Below, piece by piece: positions 21,819-33,137 of a stretch of DNA of 64,000 nt (the first letter of the stretch is position 1; each line of letters opens with the position of its first letter). Made by a program: the position numbers and the translations under genes. Source of the stretch: Sphaerosporella brunnea (lineage: Eukaryota > Ascomycota > Pezizomycetes > Pezizales > Pyronemataceae); the NCBI GenBank assembly GCA_008704415.1, contig VXIS01000029.1, positions 186,001 through 250,000 of the forward strand, given 5' to 3'. The notes beneath the pieces were generated by a model. The model saw only the letters and a list, made by a program, of their open reading frames with translations, had not been told where the DNA came from and ran no database searches.

Positions 21819-22781
21819 ATGTCAGCCAACGATAATGGCCCCAGCACACCCAAACGCAAGACCATCCCTCTCTATGACTCCCACCGCATTCTCACCGAGC
21901 GTGAGCGTCGCGAACTCTTCCTCCGTCTTCCCGCAACCCCTCTCCCTGCCGAACTCCGTACTCCATCTGTCATGATTGGCGCGCCCTACCCCGCCATCCC
22001 CCCCTTTGCCGCTAGAAACGACATCGTCCCCGTGCACCGCCGTATCTTTCGTCCGGGAAAGCACCAGTACATCTCGGCGCCTGAGGAGAAAGACTACTTT
22101 TCGGTCACCGACAAGGGGGATGAAGGCCGTCCTATCATCCTACCGAGCGGTCTAAGATGCGATGAGATGAACAAACGCGCGCAGGAAGAGATGGAGAGGC
22201 GGGAGGATGAGAAGAAGTATGGCATCCACAAACCCCCGGGCCAAGGCCAGACGCCGGAGGAGGATGAGGTCTTCTGGAAGAAGCTTGCTGGGGATTTGCT
22301 GTATGGAGTGGAGGTCTTGAGTGGTGCTATCCTGCTGCTTCTGGCTGTGAAGTTCTTGCTGCCCGTTCTGGTTCTGGCACTCTTGGCCATGTCCCTGATC
22401 ATGGCATGGAGGAAGAAGCGCAGGGCTCACATTGGTGGAGACGGTGAGATCGAGGCTGAACCGGTCGGACTGGTCGAGGAGGAGGAGGCGGAAGAGGAGA
22501 TTGATGATGCCATGGAGTATGTCAGGGTGGATCATTACAGGCAATACCAGGGTCCTGAGAACTTCGAACAGCAGCTTCAGCGGAGGAACACATTTGACTC
22601 TCCGCTCTCTTTGAGGAAGCGCGTTCCACCTACTGCGTTTCAGCGGCGGATACAATCTACTGAGAGTCTGAGGAAACAGGTCCTTAGGCGTTCCCAGATG
22701 TTGACAGAACGTCACAACTATCAGAACGACGAACCTTTCACCACCGGAATCGAGGAGGATGAGGATTCTGAAACTGAATAG
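21819..22781 (+). CDS. Predicted membrane protein with one hydrophobic hairpin or two TM segments, 320 aa
   Basis: This single-exon frame starts at ATG 21819 in the context CACCATG. The first 150 residues are soluble and charged, with a Pro-rich stretch. Residues about 163-196 (LLYGVEVLSGAILLLLAVKF, then LLPVLVLALLAMSLIMAW) are strongly hydrophobic, enough for two short membrane passes or a hairpin, and are followed by WRKKRR as a positive-inside stop. After an acidic stretch (VEEEEAEEEID) the C-terminus is Arg/Ser-rich and ends in an acidic tail. It is probably an endomembrane protein with both ends cytosolic. No family recognised. Confidence 0.66.
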   Translation: MSANDNGPSTPKRKTIPLYDSHRILTERERRELFLRLPATPLPAELRTPSVMIGAPYPAIPPFAARNDIVPVHRRIFRPGKHQYISAPEEKDYFSVTDKGDEGRPIILPSGLRCDEMNKRAQEEMERREDEKKYGIHKPPGQGQTPEEDEVFWKKLAGDLLYGVEVLSGAILLLLAVKFLLPVLVLALLAMSLIMAWRKKRRAHIGGDGEIEAEPVGLVEEEEAEEEIDDAMEYVRVDHYRQYQGPENFEQQLQRRNTFDSPLSLRKRVPPTAFQRRIQSTESLRKQVLRRSQMLTERHNYQNDEPFTTGIEEDEDSETE

Positions 22782-23312
22782 GTTTGTTTTGCCCAGTAGT
22801 TATGGTTCGAACGGTCGCTTACGAGCCAATGGAGTAGCTTCGTTCTCACACTCATCGACTCTCGAAGTGTTCCGTTTTATCAGCACCCGATTGTCTTTAA
22901 ATTGCGACTCTTTGTGTTTTGTTGTACCTTGCGCTGGGCTTTTCGTCACATTTGACTGAAGGCTTTCCATGTTGCCTGTTATAGTTCTGGGTACCTTGGA
23001 ATGGGATCTGCTTTATAATATTTCGTTTCATGGCTTCTGGGAACTTTGCGGTGTGCTCGCTGGTGCATCACAAAACGTCACTCGAGATAAATGCGACACA
23101 GCATCCTCAATGCAAATCTAGAACTGTAGGCCACATTCCGCACTATGATAGGCTGGGTAGTGGTGCTATCGGCAGCTAGCCGATGTGGCCTGGTGGCACC
23201 GCAGCGCCGGGCCTCCTCAAGCAGCGCTTCACCAGCACAAACATTTTTTTCAGAAGCAACTGTATCGAGTACTCTTTAATACTTTCACCTATTCCCCTTA
23301 TTCACCATCGCC
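22782..23312. other. Intergenic region
   Basis: This 531-bp region lies between two plus-strand genes. The leader before ATG 23313 is C-rich (TTCACCATCGCCATG). Nothing else recognised. Confidence 0.4.
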
Positions 23313-24049
23313 ATGCCTGTAGCTCTCACAGGCGGCATGCTCCACAACCCGGGCATCTTCCACATTACTGTCGACACGATTCCAGTACGGACCTATCACC
23401 TGGACAGCGAAATGCACAATCTCTCGGTCCGTCAAGACCTTGGCTTTCTGGAGGCCGTAGTCGGGCTTTATCCGCGCCCACCAGGCTTCTTCGAGATCAC
23501 TCCGCAAGCTGCGAACCATTTCCGAGTCCACCTGAGCGGAACCAGGCAGCTTATCGTGAGCATCAACGAGATGGACCATTATGCGTTCGATTACAATGGT
23601 AGTACTCCTGACAAGAGGAAATACAGGTACATGGGCGCTGACACAGTGGACCTAGGTGGGAGAGAGGGATATCATGCTCAGTATTTGCACGTGGATTTTG
23701 TTCAGCCATCGATTCCTCCCGAAGAGGGTACCAGACCAGAGCTTCATTGGGTTTTCTTATATGGAACGCAAGTGGAGTGGCGAGGCATGTGTTGCTGGAT
23801 CCTGAAAGGCGGTTTTTTGAGACCAAAAGCTGATTCTGGTTGGCAGATGTTCATGATACAGCCCGCAATCTGCAGAATGACGGTGGAACCGACTTTCTGT
23901 TGACCTTTTATCTGGCGATCTCGGGAGGGGAGTATATAGATCCCAATGCGACTCCTGCGAAGAGGTCGTGGATGGATCGGTTCGCGCCGGCTAGGGCCTT
24001 CCAGAAGGTGTTCGGAGGTTTCAAGCAGTCTAGACCGAAGACTGACTGA
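23313..24049 (+). CDS. Hypothetical protein, two exons, ~205 aa
   Basis: Exon 1 is 23313-23727 and exon 2 is 23847-24049. The acceptor (TTGGCAG with a CTGAT branch 15 bases before it) is convincing. The donor GTACCA at 23728 is my best in-frame choice but weak, and alternative donors further down are possible because part of the 119-bp intron also reads as protein. The product starts MPVALTGGMLHNPGIFHITV and seems a mixed alpha/beta cytosolic protein; it ends with a basic segment (FQKVFGGFKQSRPKTD). No signal peptide or recognised domain. Confidence 0.55.
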
Positions 24050-24526
24050 AGCACGGGGGATGTGGAAAATGATTTGGGCATAGGATGGATGGCTGGGCGT
24101 TCCGGGACTTTTTTTGAGGATTTTGGACACAAGGGTATCTGTGGGGCTGTTTCTTTTGCTTTGCCATGAGTTCTTGTCGACGTTATGTTAGGTTTGTTTT
24201 TGCTGGATACGCCGAGCTAGATGGCATACTGTAGGTGTGATTGTCGAGTAATGGAGAGCGGCACCCGGGACCTGACTGGTCACTCTACACGCTGCCTCGT
24301 CTCTGGTTGAACTTGCACATTAAATACTCTACCACAGACGTTCCAATGATTCGGCGGCTGAGCGAATTATCCATCCTGCATTGTGCTAGTGGTAACCGCC
24401 GCACCGTGCCCTATAAGCCCAATCAGGTTGATCAATTCACCCTCACCTTCTTTACGTTCCACGACACCTAACGTCTGACACGATTGACGGCTTCCACCCC
24501 TCGACACAACATCCACGCCGCAAACC
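24050..24526. other. Intergenic region
   Basis: This is the 3' flank of the preceding gene and the promoter or leader of the 709-aa gene. The last 60 bp are C-rich, ending CGCAAACCATGG. Nothing else seen. Confidence 0.4.
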
Positions 24527-26656
24527 ATGGAAGCGCAGGCGGCTGATGATCGCTCTACGAGCTCTGGAGAAGGAAGCAATATATCGGTATCTCGACACCA
24601 GTCACGTCTAGGATTGCGCCCAAGGAACCCGGAGTATCGTGAAGACTCTGTTGACTACCCCGACGATACCGAGTCCCCTTCCGACGACGACTCGGCCCTT
24701 TGGGAAGTTGTCGACGAAGGAAATGCCAGCCATTCCACTCCGAGCTTGGACGACCATAATAATCCTGTTATCGAACCGTCATCTCCTCGCCTGAAGCCTC
24801 TGGAGCTCAATGACGAGCTAGTCCTCGAGCCGAAGACCAAACGACCTTCTCTCCCGGCGAGTCGCTCGTCTATGGCCCTTCTTCCCAACGGCTTTCTCCG
24901 ACCACCGCCTGGACTCTCGAGCAGACAGCCGATTTTTGATGAGCAGCTGCCAACAGTCACGCTCATCCCTTTCGGCCTCGACCGGGATGCCCGTGCCAAG
25001 CTCCGGGCCTGGCAGCCCAAGCAGGTCTTGAACCCTCATAGCGATCAGCTCGTGGTCCAACCATCCACATTCCTCCCCAGCTTCTATGATTACTGGGCAC
25101 CGGGAACCCCAGGAAGATTTGGCGCGGAGGAGGCACCCTTCTACAATCCCTACCGCATCAACGGGATCAAGAGCCTGCGCGGTATAGGCAGGAAGATGCC
25201 GCTCACGTTTTGGAGGAAAATTGATCCAAAGACCCGAGTTCACATATACGACTTCGAGGTCAACGGCCGCCGAAGTTGTCTTGAGATTGAGCGGGAAAAC
25301 AACCGTAATAGTCTCCAGTCCTGTGAGCCGTCTCACATCAAGCGCCTAGACGAGAAGTGGGAGGTAGGGGTTTCCGGAAGGAGGGGAGGAGTGCTCCGGG
25401 GAATTACGGGAAATGCTGTCCCCGTGAAGAAGATGGGACGTGCGTTTTCAAAGTGGGGTGCCCTGAAGAACTTTCTCACCGAAGATACCCCCACTCAGCT
25501 ACCGGAAAAGCTCTTACAAAATAAGAGATTCTTCCTGTTCAAGCGAGGCGACGCGATGGAGAACATTAAAGGAGGCATTTTGCCAATCTATAGAGATCAG
25601 ACGGGTGTCTACCTTCTCTACCCAAGAGCTGGTCGCCTCCCCAAGTGGGCCTCCGAGCCAACTACCCTTGGAGCCAGACGAGTTGGTGCCACCTGGTTCC
25701 CTACAGAAGATATGCAGAGATCAACTTCACCAAAGGAGCTTCCTCTCTCGCCTAATCAGGAAGAGCAGCTTTGCCTTGAGGAAGGAATGGAAGCGGCCTC
25801 GAATGGAAATGAGCCCGTGCCTTCTTCGGAGATCCCTCTGTCCTTTAAGCTTTCAAATGCTCCTTCCGCAGAGGGAAAGTCCTCTGACGATGACCATGAC
25901 TCGTCGGACGCTGAGACAAAAGGTGGAGTTGTTGAATCTCCAACTTTGCGGACCTCAATGTCTGAGGACGATTTAAAGAGCACACACTCTTCCCAAAAAC
26001 CAGTTTTCGATGAGACCGCGCTCAGCGATCGTTTCAAGGACCTGTCACTGGACTCCGATTCTGAGGATAATGTGTCTGATAATGGTACTGGCGAGGTGGA
26101 TCTTGGAGCTCGGGCAATCCGGTCTCCTTGTCCTTCACCGGATCTTGAGCATGGCGATTCTGTCGTAAAGCTTCCTCCAGGCCCAAGCTCTGAGCCTGAG
26201 CTCGACGACGTCAAGGAGCACTACTCGGACGAAATCACCGGCGAGGAGTCGGACACCACTCCGGGAAAAACTCAGGAAGAAATCGGCGCTTTCGAACGCA
26301 AAGCCCAATTCGAATTCCGATGTCGTCTCGCCGTGATGTTCGGTGAACCACCGCCAGAAGATGATGAGGCAGAGTCTTCTGTTGTCATAACGGACGCTAT
26401 GGAATTCCTGGAACTTATCGAGAAAACCGAGAACAACAACGAGTCTAATCAGAAAGCCGACCTCAATAGTGGTATCCATGGTGCCATCGTCGAAGCCAAG
26501 TTTGGAAGACGAATCGCTCCGATTGCTCGTCGGTTCCGGGTTATCGACAGTCCCATGATGAGGAAGGATGTGCTCGTTCGTCGTGCTTGGGAGGAATTTG
26601 CCCGCCAGCAGCTGCAGTCACAAGAGGGATTCCAAAATGTGGAATTGGAAATTTAA
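24527..26656 (+). CDS. Large acidic hypothetical protein, 709 aa
   Basis: This intronless frame starts MEAQAADDRSTSSGEG with a good ATG context. Residues 1-120 are Ser/Asp/Glu-rich disorder. Residues about 140-400 appear more ordered, with aromatic stretches (FLPSFYDYWAPGTPG and RFFLFKRGDAMENIKGGILP). Residues 400-590 are a long Ser/Asp/Glu linker (SEDDLKSTHSSQKP, DSDSEDNVSDNGTG) with many potential CK2-type sites. The last 110 residues contain an Arg/Lys helix (RKAQFEFRCRLAVMF) and a basic terminal region. No membrane segment and no domain I can name. The size and clean frame make it a real gene; its role is unknown. Confidence 0.7.
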   Translation: MEAQAADDRSTSSGEGSNISVSRHQSRLGLRPRNPEYREDSVDYPDDTESPSDDDSALWEVVDEGNASHSTPSLDDHNNPVIEPSSPRLKPLELNDELVLEPKTKRPSLPASRSSMALLPNGFLRPPPGLSSRQPIFDEQLPTVTLIPFGLDRDARAKLRAWQPKQVLNPHSDQLVVQPSTFLPSFYDYWAPGTPGRFGAEEAPFYNPYRINGIKSLRGIGRKMPLTFWRKIDPKTRVHIYDFEVNGRRSCLEIERENNRNSLQSCEPSHIKRLDEKWEVGVSGRRGGVLRGITGNAVPVKKMGRAFSKWGALKNFLTEDTPTQLPEKLLQNKRFFLFKRGDAMENIKGGILPIYRDQTGVYLLYPRAGRLPKWASEPTTLGARRVGATWFPTEDMQRSTSPKELPLSPNQEEQLCLEEGMEAASNGNEPVPSSEIPLSFKLSNAPSAEGKSSDDDHDSSDAETKGGVVESPTLRTSMSEDDLKSTHSSQKPVFDETALSDRFKDLSLDSDSEDNVSDNGTGEVDLGARAIRSPCPSPDLEHGDSVVKLPPGPSSEPELDDVKEHYSDEITGEESDTTPGKTQEEIGAFERKAQFEFRCRLAVMFGEPPPEDDEAESSVVITDAMEFLELIEKTENNNESNQKADLNSGIHGAIVEAKFGRRIAPIARRFRVIDSPMMRKDVLVRRAWEEFARQQLQSQEGFQNVELEI

Positions 26657-27230
26657 TTTTTCAGTTGTGATTTCCCACGATGGGATGGAACTGTTTGTAC
26701 TACTCTCTGTATTTCCTTCCTTGTCTTTGAGAGAGTTCATGCTGGCTATCATAATGGGTGGGGCGTTTTTCCACTCATATATTTGTACTACGTAGATTGA
26801 CGGGCTTTTGACGGGCTCGTTGTTGGGAGTACTGAATGGCATTCTTGATTCTCTTTTTCTCGTTGTTTTTCTTCTGTTTTTTTTTTTTTGTCTGTAAAAT
26901 AAGTCTATTGTATGTGTTGACAGCACTCCTCTTGACGCTCTGCTGCGTGAGAACATCTCCCCGCGTTTCCGTATCCCCGACGGTCAGAAGGATGACGAAA
27001 ATCATTCAAAGTACTTCGTATGGACGGTACATAAATTAGACCGGGTGGTCACAGTAGCAGCGGCAAAGAATATCATCAGAGATCACAGAACAAACGACGG
27101 AAGAGTGGATGGATGTATGCGCATTCCATTTTATACATATAGCCCAGCTACCTACCATACTCAGGGTAATATATCATGTTATGTCAACATACATTCAAGC
27201 CATGATGCACCCTAATGGCAGTTCATTTCC
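26657..27230. other. Intergenic region between convergent genes
   Basis: This T-rich 3' flank contains a TTTTCTTCTGTTTTTTTTTT tract near 26866-26890. No gene supported. Confidence 0.5.
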
Positions 27231-29130
27231 CTACTTCTTTTTCCCCTTCCCAAGACCCGACGACGGCTGTAAAGCACCAACGCTTTCCATGAGCGCGCCG
27301 ACATCCCTCAAGATAGCACTTCCCCCGGGGGTATTTTGAATCTGCTCAGCGGCATCAGCGATGCGCTTACCCCAGGCTTCGAAGCCTCCCTTTCCAAAGA
27401 ACTCTGTCTCGGTCATCTGCAGTTTCTCCCACGGCTTGCTATCTGTCTTCAGGTGGTTCAGACTCGAGATCTGCTTGAGCGCCACAAGCTTTTCCTTGTC
27501 CATGATCCAGTCCTCAGCGTGGAGTCCACATTCGGTTGCCGTGAGCCAGCCGCACTGCCATGGTACCGGAGGATCCCTCTCTTTCGGCGTCGGACTATCG
27601 AAGCCGAGTTCCTCGCGTGTTTTCTGCGCGCGCTTCTGGATGTGGGCCTTCCGTTTCTGCGCGTCGAGCGAGAGGAAATAACTGTAGGGGTGCCTTACGG
27701 GATCGGGATTCTCGGTCGGCTGAAACGGAAGGCGGTAGTAAGGCAGCAGGTACCCCAGGTACAGCGGAGGATTGGGCATCAAAACTGTCTGGGACTTCTT
27801 AGACCGTCTGCGGGACGAAGCCTTTGGTGGGGGTGGTAGAGGCTCTGGTGGCGGTGGGAAACTTGGGAAGTTCGAGGGAGCATTTCGAAGAACATCGAGG
27901 ATGGTTGCCGGAATCTTGAGGTCGGGGGAGCGGTTGATGGTAGCTAGCGTTTCCCTTTTCATCATGTTCCGGTGGATAAACCATGGTGCGACAAGTGCAG
28001 GCAGCAACCAGGCGGCGGACCGATCGCATATCGCACAGACGTCGTCCGTTAGGGTAACTTCAGTGGTGTGGTGATGAGTGGAGTTGCTATAGTTTCAGTC
28101 AGGAAGGAGCAGAAGGAAATAAGTAAAGAAATAGAACATACTACTTCTCATGCAGGACCTGTGTACTACACAGAACCCTATCAATGAATTCGTCGATGAT
28201 GTCCTGGGACGAGCTGAAGCAGAGGGAGGCTGGACAGCCCTTTGGCAAGCGCTCATTCGATTTCAACGGCAATTGGACACTACCGCTACCGCACCGCTCA
28301 AAGTATTCCAATTCCTTCTGCCAGTCTTTATGTTTCGGCCGTTCGTGCATAATGAAGACGCGGTGGAGAGGCGTAACAAGGGCCATGTGGGCATCGTCGA
28401 TCTGGTCCTTGCGAGGACAAAGGATCCGGTGGAAAAAGTTCTATAAAGGTCAGTTACGCAGAATAACAAAAGGGAGGGGGGTCACATACCTGATATATCA
28501 GGTCAAACAGGTGCCTGAGCGACATCTGCAGATGCACAAGATCCTTGGTGTCCGGACTACGGGTAAGTCAGCAGCCTTACTCGAAGTAGCACATTGCCTC
28601 CACATACCGGGCTCTCCGCCTTCCAGAACACTCATTGCAATCGTTACAGCTGTCACTGCAGCCGCTTCGGCCGTCCCATGTAGCATCCCGTTCGAGGATG
28701 TAGATATCGTATGAGCTCTGTAACACATCTTAGCAGGTGCGCCACTATGCCAGTACCTCAGCGCTCTGCATACAATGTCGTGCAAGATATCCATTATATT
28801 CTCCGTCGTCGCCTTGCTCGCCTCCTCGAAGTCTTCGCTCAGTTTCTGATAATCCATCTGCAAACCGGAAGCAAGGTACTTTGCCGCAGCCTGCAACCAG
28901 CTCGGCCCACGACTGTTAGCGATTCGCGCAGCTCTCGAGAAGAAATTGAACTCCAAAGAGTGGCGACGAATTGGGCGCACATTATACGAGCCGGGAAAGG
29001 ACTGCTTGATGCCCAACTTTGGGAGTGGTGGTCGCGGAATGCTGTGGCCGTTTGAGTTTGGTGCAATTGCGCTATGGCCGTGATCACGACAGCAACAGCA
29101 GTGCTTAGGTGCATCGAGAGATTTCGACAT
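27231..29130 (-). CDS. Hypothetical cysteine-containing protein, five exons, 566 aa
   Basis: Exons on the minus strand are 28757-29130, 28608-28715, 28490-28556, 28145-28440 and 27231-28086. Introns are 41, 51, 49 and 58 bp, with donors GTACTG, GTATGT, GTATGT and GTAGTA and branch-like CTAAG, CTGAC, CTGAC and CTGAC/CTGAA. The frame is continuous through all joins. The N-terminus MSKSLDAPKHCCCC has four consecutive cysteines. The middle has a dense Cys segment (GCSDSCNDCNECSGRR) and later VCAICDRS, which could bind metal. A poly-Pro stretch (FPPPPEPLPPPPKASSRRR) precedes a Trp-rich C-terminal region ending GLGKGKKK. No family recognised. The first intron is short and its acceptor was chosen by frame, so that join is least certain. 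Confidence 0.66.
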
Positions 29131-30437
29131 CGTGGGACCGGACGATATCGACTGAGTGAAGAGCGAGGCGGGTGGTGGGGGGGAGGGGGTGGCCAGTGGC
29201 GTTTGGGTTTGACAAGAAAGAGAAGTACACGAGGGTGGAGTGAGTGCGAAAGAAGCGCGCGACAGGAGGGTAACGAACATAAAACTTGCGCACCGCCGCG
29301 CCGCGTTAACCCAATTTAGCCACTCGGCACGACGATTGAGGGATGCTCGGGAAACTGCAAAAGTCTGTCGAATCACACCAAAAGAATATCGAATCCGTAT
29401 TCAGAATGAGATTCTACGACAGCTGATCCACCATTCGTCTCCATGTTATGCATTATTGGACCATGACGTGAACTGCTAGGCGGATTTTTGAGTGTTGGGA
29501 CACGTAAAAACCCTAACCCACAGCCTCAGAAAAAGCGATAGTGGCATAGTGGGGCACTGCCCTGCACTGGGAAAAGTGCGCGTGCAGAAAAAAAAATATA
29601 TCACTCCCTAAATTTCCGACCGTCGGGTTTTGGAGCGAAGCGACTGCACAGCTCTATCATTCTGGAGCGGAGCCGTGGAGGAGCTTTAGCGACGCGACGA
29701 CACTGAATGAAAGCAACTGCGCCGTGTTTCACACACATACGCCCTGACTGCAACTTACAATACATATGACTTGACATTAAGTGGCGCTGTACTAATGACT
29801 GCACACCGTGTGGTCGCCACACGGCTGTTGACTCGTGGTTATAACGCTTAGGCATAGAATGACATTAGGCACGAACTCGACTGAGATCGCGTGCTTTCCG
29901 AGTGACCTCGCGGGTTTCGGTGCTTCATCAACCATCGCGGCGATGGTGTTGAGTTTCTCAACAAGCTGTCCCTCGGCGACGAGTATGCTTCAGGCTTAGG
30001 CATCACCGCGTCTCCCAGTTACTTTTTCATGCTGCATCTACTGGTGGTGTCGCCTCTATTTTGGGGGTTGCAGGAGCAGTCGGGTGCACGACTCGATTTT
30101 TCATGATGATGATCATGATGATGAGGACGATCAGGTTGGACTGGTGCCTAGCGGGCACCATCGCCGTGCGGCGAGGTGCGGGAACAAGGAAATAAGCCTT
30201 CCACCGTATAATCGTCATATAATGGTTACTAGCAAAATAGTTGTTTTCATCACCCTTGTAACCTTTATATGGGTGAGAGATTTTTGGGGCCGAACTGGTG
30301 ACAGCAAAATCACGGCGATATAATGGTCACGTGACGATTTTCAAAAACACCTCTGATAAGGAAAAGTACAGCCTTATCTACCAACTAACCGACAACACGA
30401 CAGCACGATAAAGTCAAACGTTTTTAACATCGCTCAA
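29131..30437. other. 1.3-kb intergenic region
   Basis: This gap separates divergent genes. It contains an AACCCTAACCC-like stretch at 29507-29520 (too short for telomeric repeat), an A run at 29587 and a GAT-rich patch around 30104-30130. No coding support. Confidence 0.45.
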
Positions 30438-30966
30438 ATGAAGAAGACCAAGTTGGAGAACATTGACAAGCGGCAATTCTGAAGGTGGTCAGTGGACTCC
30501 GGCGGTTCGACTGTACTGACAACCTCCAGCACTTCCTTGCAGGTCCTGCAAGATCAACACCGAGATTCCGCTGGCTAATGATAATAATGAGGCCGTGGAT
30601 AACGGCTTAACTCTCTGTTCACCGTATTGACCCGCATACTGACCGCTTACAGAGGAAGATGATCTGGCCGACTGCGACACTGCCCTCCATTCCGCCTATG
30701 TCACTCAGACGCTGTCTTTTCTGGAGGTCATCAGGTGGACAGTCTTGGTCGCGACGAAACTTTTCGTCATCGCTTCGTTCTTTCGGGGCGAGTGGCTCTC
30801 GGCAGAGTCAGTCGGAAAGTTTATCCTCTATAATGTCGCTGGCTGGTGGGCTCTTCGAGGGCTGTATGTCTAGGTGACTGAGATTTCGGGCGGGGTTTTG
30901 TGGGACTTCCTATGGTTCTCCTTTGCCACTGCAGGCACTCATGGCGCCATCCAATGGTTGGTATGA
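30438..30966 (+). pseudogene. Decayed copy of the small tandem membrane-protein family (copy 1)
   Basis: This segment lines up with the intact gene at 31558-32124 exon by exon. It has a short Lys-rich start (MKKTKLENIDK), an exon 2 remnant, and a last exon with the shared block VAGWWALRGLY and then GVLWDFLWFSFATAGTHGAI. It is broken by an in-frame TGA in the first exon, a TAG at 30870-30872 between the last two membrane segments, and an intron-2 donor that now reads GGCTTA rather than GT. The final stop is at 30964-30966. Its product would be truncated before the last hydrophobic segment. It is a recent-looking relic next to two working relatives. Confidence 0.72.
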
Positions 30967-31557
30967 TGAGTTGCGAGCGTCGAACCATGCCTTAAGGATA
31001 CAGCAGGTACAAGGACAGTAAGAGTGGCCGGTCATGCATGGGTTCTACGTAGCTATGCATTCAGGTGGTGAGATTCACAAACCGGCTTGTTTTGCGTTGC
31101 TATTTTGCTTTCTGTGGTTGAGAGTAAATTGGCAGGTTATGAATGTAAGTTTTCTGCAGCTCGCATGCCTCCAAATTATGATTCCGCTGGGCAACCTGTC
31201 AGGCTTACGCCGATCGAGATTCAATGTATTTTTCAGTGAGTTGGGCACAACAAAAATAATAACCGCCCGGAGCGTGTCCAACATCGACGCTCACTCGAAC
31301 AACGAGTGCAACCCGGTGGAGTGGTCCAAGTTCAATGTGACAGCGACACATTCTATCACGTGGGTTTTTTTTTAAGAAAAACCACGCACCTACGACGGGT
31401 GCAAATGATAAGCTTTTGGGGCCAACAGAGAGGGAAGAGAACCCCAGACTCCTTTATTCTTTCTTAGCATTGCCGTCCTACAACTACAACTGCCAGAAAT
31501 TTCCCCAAGCGCCTCCAAACTTGCGATCCAACGACGCCCTGCATCTAGTTCGCCATC

Positions 31558-32124
31558 ATGAGCAAGAAGAAAAGCAAGTCGACGGACCTGCGCAAGTCCA
31601 AAGTCGAAACCAAGCCTGTCCCTGACGATGGTGGGACTGGTCAGTTACTTCTGACGGCTGAAGAGATACGCTGTACTAAAAACGTCCAGAGCCCGACAAC
31701 GCTCCAAAGATCGACATCACGAGTTCCTCACAAAATTACAACGACAAAACAATCGAGCAACATGGTAAATCCTGTCAACCCTCTGATACGATCCTCCTCA
31801 CACTGACCGCGAATAGAGCTAATGGAGACCCTCGACCCGGTCCCCGAGACCTTCTCACCCGTTTCACCCCTCTCCGTTGCGAAGGCGACTCTCTTGGTGG
31901 TCCTGCAGTACTTGGTGGTCACCTCCTTGATTCGTGGCCATTGGCCCGGCCCAGAGTCTGCTGGAATGCCGGTCATCCTCAATGTCGTTGGCTGGTGGGT
32001 AATGCGTGCTATTCATGCCTCTCTGTTTGGCACTGGCGCTTCGGACGGAATTATCTGGGACTTTCTGTGGTTCACGTTCGGTACTGCGGGTACTCATGGA
32101 GTCATCTGGTGGGCGACTGCATAA
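31558..32124 (+). CDS. Small polytopic membrane protein, tandem family copy 2, 154 aa
   Basis: Exons are 31558-31639, 31690-31764 and 31817-32124. Introns are 50 bp (GTCAGT, TACTAA, TCCAG) and 52 bp (GTAAAT, CTGAC, AATAG), with frame kept. The first 60 residues are Lys/Asp-rich and cytosolic (MSKKKSKSTDLRKSK). Then about three hydrophobic segments follow: VAKATLLVVLQYLVVTSLI, MPVILNVVGWWVMRAIHAS and GIIWDFLWFTFGTAGTHGVI. The NVVGWW and IWDFLWF blocks are shared with the pseudogene upstream, and the layout (basic/acidic N-tail, three helices, WW in helix 2) with the gene at 33138. No named family recognised. Confidence 0.75.
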
Positions 32125-32763
32125 GGCAGACAGGCTACGGGTATAACAGAATGAGAAGGCTATCAATGAGAGAGCGCGAAAAGGGCTTTGTTTGTATCGA
32201 AGTGATTTTTCCTTGATGCAACCTTCGAACTTTTCATTTGAATGGATACCGGCTGCCAGAGAACAGCCATAAAGCGCATGATTCCTACGTCTTCCGTCCC
32301 GTTGCCCTGCGGCTTTGGAGTGCTCTTGTCCGGGGTGAAGCTTCAATGCTTATCATATGGAGCACAAAGTCTCTAAGGTAACATCCAACATCCTTTTACT
32401 CTCCGATCTGCTGATGAATATCTTCAATCATGACATCAAACTGTCCGCATGCCGAACCACTCTGTGCAGCTGTTCCGAGGCCTCATCACGGCCATTCGTT
32501 GCCATGTTCGTACGCTTCTCGCAATTATAATACCAAAAACATAACGACCCCAACGCAAACTGGAACGTGTCACTCTCAGAAATTAGGTTTGCATACTGCA
32601 CTCCAGAAGCACGGAGCCTAGCAAGAGAACCGTCATGGGTCTCATTCAGTCTAGGCGGAGGTTTGGCGAAATTATAGAATGCTCAATTAAAAGGGTTTTC
32701 TCGGTCAGCCGGCAGATCGGTGCTGGGGCTGGCAATAGCCAACCCCTTCTATCTCAGAGCTGG

Positions 32764-32862
32764 TCTTGCTGAAACCGGGGAAACCGGTGATTGTTCCGTT
32801 CTACCTCAGAGGTGGTGCCGACTGTGCAGTCTTGCTGAAACCGGAGAAACCTGTGATTGTTC
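32764..32862 (+). repeat. Two-copy direct repeat, period 66 bp
   Basis: The block starting TCTTGCTGAAACCGGGGAAA (about 33 bp) at 32764 recurs at 32830 with three differences. The bases between (TACCTCAGAGGTGG) resemble those preceding copy 1 (TATCTCAGAGCTGG), so the duplicated unit is about 66 bp. It is noncoding, between family copies 2 and 3. Confidence 0.8.
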
Positions 32863-33137
32863 TGATGACGATTCTGTTTACATGCTACCAGCCCATTAAG
32901 AACATTCTCTCTGCCTGCTTTTTCCCTCCACCTCCATCAGAAGCTACACAAGGCTCCGAGCAACTCTTCCAACCAAAACACTTGACCTCTTCTGACTTCT
33001 CAATACCACCGCGAAAACATTTCTTTTTCCCGTCCGAGTTCCAATAGGGTACGTACTACCCCGCAGTGTCGCATTGTTGGCGACTCCTGTTGTAGCGCGA
33101 ATTGTTAAGGGAGCAGAAAATGTAGCCAAGAAACGCT

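Noticed and set aside
28557..28580. 24-bp intron (GTAAGG...CGTAG) in the five-exon gene
   Set aside because: Too short; a canonical GTATGT donor 27 bases upstream gives a 51-bp intron in the correct phase.
29505..29520. CCCTAACCC telomere-like sequence
   Set aside because: Only one to two units; not an array.
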